DNA from: Acetanaerobacterium elongatum
GTDB taxonomy: Bacteria; Bacillota; Clostridia; Oscillospirales; Ruminococcaceae
NCBI RefSeq assembly: GCF_900103835.1
Contig: NZ_FNID01000003.1
Coordinates: 48,399-112,398, forward strand
Reading direction: 5' to 3'
Length of the DNA: 64,000 nt
Under the pieces are notes generated by a model. The model did not search any database. It was not told the DNA's origin and saw nothing but the letters and a program-made list of their open reading frames with translations. The position numbers were made by a program, and so were the translations under genes. Shown here piece by piece: positions 60,367 to 64,000 of this stretch; the stretch's first letter is position 1, and every line of letters starts with the position of its first letter.

Positions 60367-61323
60367 ATGATGAAAAGGGCAGGAGTACGCAGGCTAAAGG
60401 TATTCTCTATCGCCTTTGGGGTATCGGTGGTTATTTTATCGCTGATATTCATTCCCATCATGCTTGAAGTCAGCCCGCTGCGGGATTATACTCCCTCCTC
60501 GAGCATCCCCAGCAGCGCGGCGCCGATTGCCTATACCCCTGTGGTATCCGATAACCTCACTGCGCTTGTTATCATCACCGAGGCCGGCAAGGCGCGCTAC
60601 TTTTTGCTGGTACGCTTTAATCCTGTCAAGGGCCAGCTGCCCGTAACCTCGCTGCCCTACAATATGCAGGTAAGGGCGGGCGGAAAAAACAACACCCTTC
60701 AGGGCTACGATGCCTACGGCGGCACGCTTGAGGTAAAACGGATTGTGGAGGATGTGTTGGATATCAACATCAGCCGAACCGCCAGGCTTAGCACCGAGAA
60801 TTTCATCAAGGCTGTGAACACGCTGGGCACAGTGAAATATACCATCCCGTATACGCTCATCTATAAAAATGTAAACGCCAACATCTATATCAACATTCCC
60901 AAAGGCAATCAGGTGCTGGACGGCCACGCGGTGTACGATCTGTTCCGCTACCCGAGCTATACCGAGGGCGAGGCGCACCGCTACAAGGTACAGAGCGATG
61001 TGCTCGCGGCACTTATAAACCAGCGCCTGAACGACTGGCTGATTGCACACAGCGACAGTGTGTTTAAAACCCTTATCAATCTTGCCGAAACCGATATCTC
61101 GCACAGCGACTACGCCAAAAGCCTGCCCATGCTGCGGTATTTCGCCACCCAGCTCTACGAGCCTGCGGTGCCGGTATTCCCCGCCGGCCAGTTTAAAAGC
61201 GAAGGCTTTTTGCTTTCGCAGAAATCGCTCGATGCACTGAAGGGGTACTATGGCGGCGCAGAAGCAACCTCGTTGGGTGCCTCCTCGGTCGAAACGGAAT
61301 CTGAAAATCCGGTTAACCCCTGA
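60367..61323 (+). CDS. LytR-CpsA-Psr-like membrane-anchored protein
   Basis: The 318-residue protein has one N-terminal transmembrane helix (about residues 11-33) and an extracytoplasmic domain with features of LCP proteins: YGGTLEVKRIVEDVLDINI, a middle segment ENFIKAVNTLGTVKYTIP, the loop NQVLDGHAVYDLFRYPSY and RYKVQSDVLAALINQRL. LCP enzymes attach teichoic acids or capsule to peptidoglycan. Some conserved charged residues appear replaced, so activity is uncertain. The start at 60367 has GGGAGGG upstream at a long distance. Confidence 0.65.
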   Translation: MMKRAGVRRLKVFSIAFGVSVVILSLIFIPIMLEVSPLRDYTPSSSIPSSAAPIAYTPVVSDNLTALVIITEAGKARYFLLVRFNPVKGQLPVTSLPYNMQVRAGGKNNTLQGYDAYGGTLEVKRIVEDVLDINISRTARLSTENFIKAVNTLGTVKYTIPYTLIYKNVNANIYINIPKGNQVLDGHAVYDLFRYPSYTEGEAHRYKVQSDVLAALINQRLNDWLIAHSDSVFKTLINLAETDISHSDYAKSLPMLRYFATQLYEPAVPVFPAGQFKSEGFLLSQKSLDALKGYYGGAEATSLGASSVETESENPVNP

Positions 61324-61825
61324 GGTTTAAAACCCTTCGGCCAGAAAAATGCAGGATTTATTCTTTTGAATTTCATTTTTAAAACCTGCCTTTGCAATTA
61401 GTATAAAAATATTGATACAGTTTTAACAGATTGGTTATTGATTTCTTTACGAAAACAATCTATAATGTTAGTTGTGGGAAATTTGAATGTTCCGTTAGTT
61501 TTCGGCTTTTATCTCGCTAAAGGCAAAAAGTGCAGAAAGATTCAGCCTGTTTATGGTTTTTGCTCCTCGGGGGCCGGAAACTTCGGGTGTGCAATCTGTT
61601 TGCAATTTTACGAAAGTTTAACATTCATTTTTTCATTTCACAGTTTTAAAAACTACTCAAACCGGTCTTTGAAGAGAAGCACCAAAATTATGTACAAACC
61701 TATCTCAAAAAGATTGGTACCCACGGCTTGCCTCGGCGAGCCCTCGCATCCGGCGGTAGTTTTTACAATACTATAGAACTTGCATCTGAGTTCTGAAGTC
61801 CCATGTTTTGAAAGGAGAAAACAGG
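61324..61825 (+). other. Long leader region of pckA
   Basis: The 500-base gap before the PEP carboxykinase gene has no convincing gene. It contains a GC-rich hairpin (GGCTTGC-CTCG-GCGAGCC, 61725-61742) followed 14 bases later by TTTTT, and other short stems. A long 5' leader with attenuation is possible, but I recognise no known riboswitch class. Confidence 0.4.
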
Positions 61826-63586
61826 ATGACTAACAACAAACACGTTCTGAGCTGGATTGAAGAGATGAAGGCTCTGGTAAAGCCCGCCAATGTGGTATGG
61901 ATTGACGGCAGCGAGGAACAGCTCAAGCAGATTCGCGCCGAAAGCGAAGCAAAGGGTGAGATGATAAAGCTCAACGAAGAGAAGCTGCCCGGCTGCTACC
62001 TGCACAGAACCGCTATTAACGACGTTGCCCGCGTAGAGCATCGTACCTTCATCTGCTCCAGGAAGCAGGAGGACGCAGGCCCCACCAACAACTGGATGGA
62101 CCCCAAGGAGGCCTACGAGAAGCTCGGCAAGCTGTTTGACGGCGTGATGAAAGACCGCACCATGTACGTTATCCCTTACTGCATGGGCCCCATCGGTTCA
62201 CCCCTTGCCAAGATCGGCATCGAGCTTACCGACTCTACCTATGTTGTACTCAACATGGACATCATGACCAGAATGGGCAAGCCCGCGCTTGATATGCTGG
62301 GCGATTCCAACGACTTTGTACGCGGCCTGCACTCCAAGGCGGATATCGACGAAGAGAACCGCTACATCTGCCACTTCCCCGAGGATAACGCAATCTGGTC
62401 GATCAACTCCGGCTACGGCGGCAACGTGCTGCTGGGCAAAAAGTGCTTTGCGCTTAGAATCGCCTCCTATCAAGGCAAGAACGAGGGCTGGATGGCTGAA
62501 CATATGCTTATCCTGGGCCTTGAAAACCCCAAGGGCGAAGTAAAATATATCGCTGCCGCGTTCCCCTCTGCCTGCGGCAAAACCAACCTTGCCATGCTCA
62601 TCCCCCCCGAGGTTTACCAGAAGAAGGGCTACAAGGTTTGGACGGTTGGCGACGATATCGCGTGGATCCGCATCGGCGCCGATGGCAGACTGTGGGCTAT
62701 CAACCCCGAGAACGGCTTCTTCGGCGTAGCCCCCGGCACCAACATGAAGTCCAACCCCAACGCGCTGCTCTCCACCAAGAAGGGCACCATCTTCACCAAT
62801 GTAGTGCATAACCTTGAAGACAACACCGTTTGGTGGGAGGGCTTAGATAAGAACCCGCCCAAGAACGCCATCAACTGGAAGGGCGAGAAGTGGGACAGCG
62901 CCTCCGGCGAAAAGGGTGCTCATCCCAACAGCCGCTTCACCGCTCCCGCCAAGAACTGCCCCTGCATCAGCAGCGAGTTTGAGTCCAAGCAGGGCGTTCC
63001 GCTTAGCGCTATCGTATTCGGCGGCCGCCGCGCCAAAACTGCTCCGCTGGTGTACCAGTCCTTAAGCTGGCAGCACGGCGTGTTTGTAGGCTCGATCATG
63101 GCTTCCGAGACCACCGCTGCCGCTACCGGCGCAGTAGGCGTTGTTCGCCGCGACCCGATGGCGATGCTGCCCTTCTGCGGCTACCATATGGGCGACTACT
63201 TCAAGCATTGGCTTGAGATCGGCGAGAAGCTGGGCGACAAGGCCCCCAAGATCTTTAACGTAAACTGGTTCAGAACCGACGACGAAGGCCACTTCATCTG
63301 GCCGGGCTACGGCGATAACATGCGCGTGCTCGAGTGGATTATCAACCGCTGCGAGGGCAAGGCCGACGCGGTAGAGACCCCCATCGGCTACGAGCCCAAG
63401 GCAGAGGACATCAACCTCGAGGGCCTCGATATCAACCTTGACACCCTCAAGGGCCTGCTGGGCGTAGACGTAAACCTGTGGAAGGAAGAAGCCAAGGGCA
63501 TCCACGAGTTCTACGGCAAGTTCGGCGACAAGCTGCCCGCAGCCCTGAAGACAGAGCTTGCGAACCTTGAGAAGAGATTGGGTTAA
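61826..63586 (+). CDS. pckG: Phosphoenolpyruvate carboxykinase (GTP)
   Basis: The 586-residue enzyme interconverts oxaloacetate and PEP with GTP/GDP. It has the GTP-type P-loop FPSACGKTNLAML with the hyper-reactive Cys, the kinase-2 loop TVGDDIAWIRIG and the metal and substrate segments GPIGSPLAKIGIELTDS. It uses Mn2+. The start at 61826 follows GAAAGGAG. In fermenting anaerobes it often runs in the direction of CO2 fixation to oxaloacetate, which would feed the citrate-type synthase at 28.2 kb if that enzyme is a citrate synthase. Confidence 0.95.
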   Translation: MTNNKHVLSWIEEMKALVKPANVVWIDGSEEQLKQIRAESEAKGEMIKLNEEKLPGCYLHRTAINDVARVEHRTFICSRKQEDAGPTNNWMDPKEAYEKLGKLFDGVMKDRTMYVIPYCMGPIGSPLAKIGIELTDSTYVVLNMDIMTRMGKPALDMLGDSNDFVRGLHSKADIDEENRYICHFPEDNAIWSINSGYGGNVLLGKKCFALRIASYQGKNEGWMAEHMLILGLENPKGEVKYIAAAFPSACGKTNLAMLIPPEVYQKKGYKVWTVGDDIAWIRIGADGRLWAINPENGFFGVAPGTNMKSNPNALLSTKKGTIFTNVVHNLEDNTVWWEGLDKNPPKNAINWKGEKWDSASGEKGAHPNSRFTAPAKNCPCISSEFESKQGVPLSAIVFGGRRAKTAPLVYQSLSWQHGVFVGSIMASETTAAATGAVGVVRRDPMAMLPFCGYHMGDYFKHWLEIGEKLGDKAPKIFNVNWFRTDDEGHFIWPGYGDNMRVLEWIINRCEGKADAVETPIGYEPKAEDINLEGLDINLDTLKGLLGVDVNLWKEEAKGIHEFYGKFGDKLPAALKTELANLEKRLG

Positions 63587-63600
63587 TCTCTGCACTGTAA

Positions 63601-63631
63601 CCTTTTCGATATCCTCTACATCCTGAAAAGG
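63601..63631 (+). terminator. Possible terminator after pckG
   Basis: CCTTTTC (63601-63607) and GAAAAGG (63625-63631) form a 7-base stem 14 bases after the stop; no clear T-run follows. Confidence 0.4.
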
Positions 63632-63652
63632 CAGAAGTAGTAAACAATCAAA

Positions 63653-63776
63653 ACCACCAGTTAAACTGGTGGTATGCACCAGCCCTAAAAGGGCATATTA
63701 CTGGCACAGCGTCTCAAGACGCACTGAATGGTTCCGCCAACCGCATTACTATTACGGGCAGCCGCTAAAGCGGCTG
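63653..63776. mobile_element. End region of an IS200/IS605-type element
   Basis: Four hairpins follow each other: 63653-63673 (ACCACCAG stem), 63682-63694 (GCCC-TAAAA-GGGC), 63709-63722 (GCGTC-TCAA-GACGC) and 63759-63776 (CAGCCGC-TAAA-GCGGCTG, then TTTTT on the plus strand). IS200/IS605 elements end in subterminal hairpins bound by TnpA and often have a terminator that blocks read-through. The exact left boundary is probably near 63640. The other end lies beyond the window. Confidence 0.6.
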
Positions 63777-63784
63777 TTCGTTTT

Positions 63785-64000
63785 TCATGCCTTTGTTTCC
63801 TTGCTACCCGTGAACGGGTCTATGTATTCTTTGAATGATATTTGATCTGAAGCTATGTCTTCTTGTAATTGGTTTTTGATATATTCTTCAATTACTTTTG
63901 CATTTCTTCCTACTGTATCAACATAATATCCTCTGCACCAGAAATGCCTGTTCCCATACTTATACTTCAAATTTGCATGCCTATCAAATATCATTAAAGA
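63785..64000 (-). CDS. tnpA: IS200-like transposase TnpA, C-terminal part
   Basis: The frame is open to the right edge of the window, so the N-terminal part, including the HUH motif, lies outside. The visible part reads FDRHANLKYKYGNRHFWCRG, then YYVDTVGRNAKVIEEYIKNQ with the catalytic Tyr region of Y1 transposases, and ends after a short acidic tail. TnpA cuts and joins single-stranded DNA at the element ends. Whether the gene is intact cannot be judged. Confidence 0.85.
   Translation of the reverse strand, partial: SLMIFDRHANLKYKYGNRHFWCRGYYVDTVGRNAKVIEEYIKNQLQEDIASDQISFKEYIDPFTGSKETKA

Noticed and set aside
61438..61776. 112-codon open frame in the pckG leader
   Set aside because: Composition is not coding-like, no ribosome site is present and it overlaps hairpins; it is probably chance.

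Overview
The window looks like chromosomal DNA of a Gram-positive anaerobe of the Clostridia, most likely an Oscillospiraceae/Ruminococcaceae-type lineage. The reasons are a moderately GC-rich coding sequence with AT-rich promoters, strong GGAGG-type ribosome binding sites, the ruvC-ruvA-ruvB and ecfA1-ecfA2-ecfT-truA gene orders, a ClpE-type zinc-finger Clp ATPase, GTP-dependent PEP carboxykinase, a YwlE-like phosphatase and YtrA- and FCD-type GntR regulators. This placement is inferred from gene content only.

Layout. 1-9.6 kb: a type IV pilus locus (C-terminal part of PilM, PilN-like, PilO-like, a PilX-like protein, two prepilins, an alternative sigma factor, prepilin peptidase, PilB, PilT; no PilC in view). 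9.7-17.9 kb: an AraC/effector-binding regulator, then a MacAB-like efflux operon (membrane-fusion protein, permease, Gly-rich lipoprotein, ATPase) behind its own two-component system; the same direct-repeat box lies upstream of both transcription units. 18-26.5 kb: a zinc-ribbon membrane protein, a CPBP protease, QueH, then a leftward block with TsaD, a DUF6064-like protein, a HAD phosphatase with a membrane tail, RimI, a YwlE-like phosphatase and DNA polymerase I. 27-30.5 kb: DusB, a citrate/isopropylmalate/homocitrate synthase-family enzyme (possible Re-citrate synthase) with a palindromic operator, and an FCD-type GntR regulator. 31 kb: four tRNA genes (Gln, His, Arg, Gly). 31.6-45.4 kb: a long leftward housekeeping block (ClpE, PgsA, CvpA, DUF5711-like, TruA, EcfT/EcfA2/EcfA1, rRNA methyltransferase, GlmM, RuvB/RuvA/RuvC). 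45.8-50.3 kb: glycosyltransferase, TVP38/DedA protein, tRNA-Val, aminotransferase, TrpS. 50.4-52.7 kb: a compact switch with the layout of a phage immunity region: HAD-like protein, ImmA/IrrE protease and XRE repressor facing a small protein and a mini sigma factor; a core-promoter operator and a LexA-type SOS box lie between them. 52.7-57 kb: YjbR-like protein, CPBP protease and a Ytr-like ABC operon with its GntR regulator. 57-63.6 kb: a yybP-ykoY-type (manganese) riboswitch and P-type ATPase, an LCP-like protein and PEP carboxykinase. The right edge holds the end of an IS200/IS605-type element.

Two things cut across the map. First, a dispersed family of small intergenic palindromes occurs at eight loci (17 units). 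Units share end sequences but carry one of six interchangeable palindromic cores, and they often sit in inverted pairs. Second, several adjacent regulator/target pairs have visible operators: two-component system with efflux pump, GntR with the synthase, YtrA-like regulator with its ABC operon, and XRE/LexA with the sigma module. The most unusual candidate is the SOS-linked XRE/ImmA/mini-sigma module at 50.4-52.7 kb, which has no phage structural genes around it.
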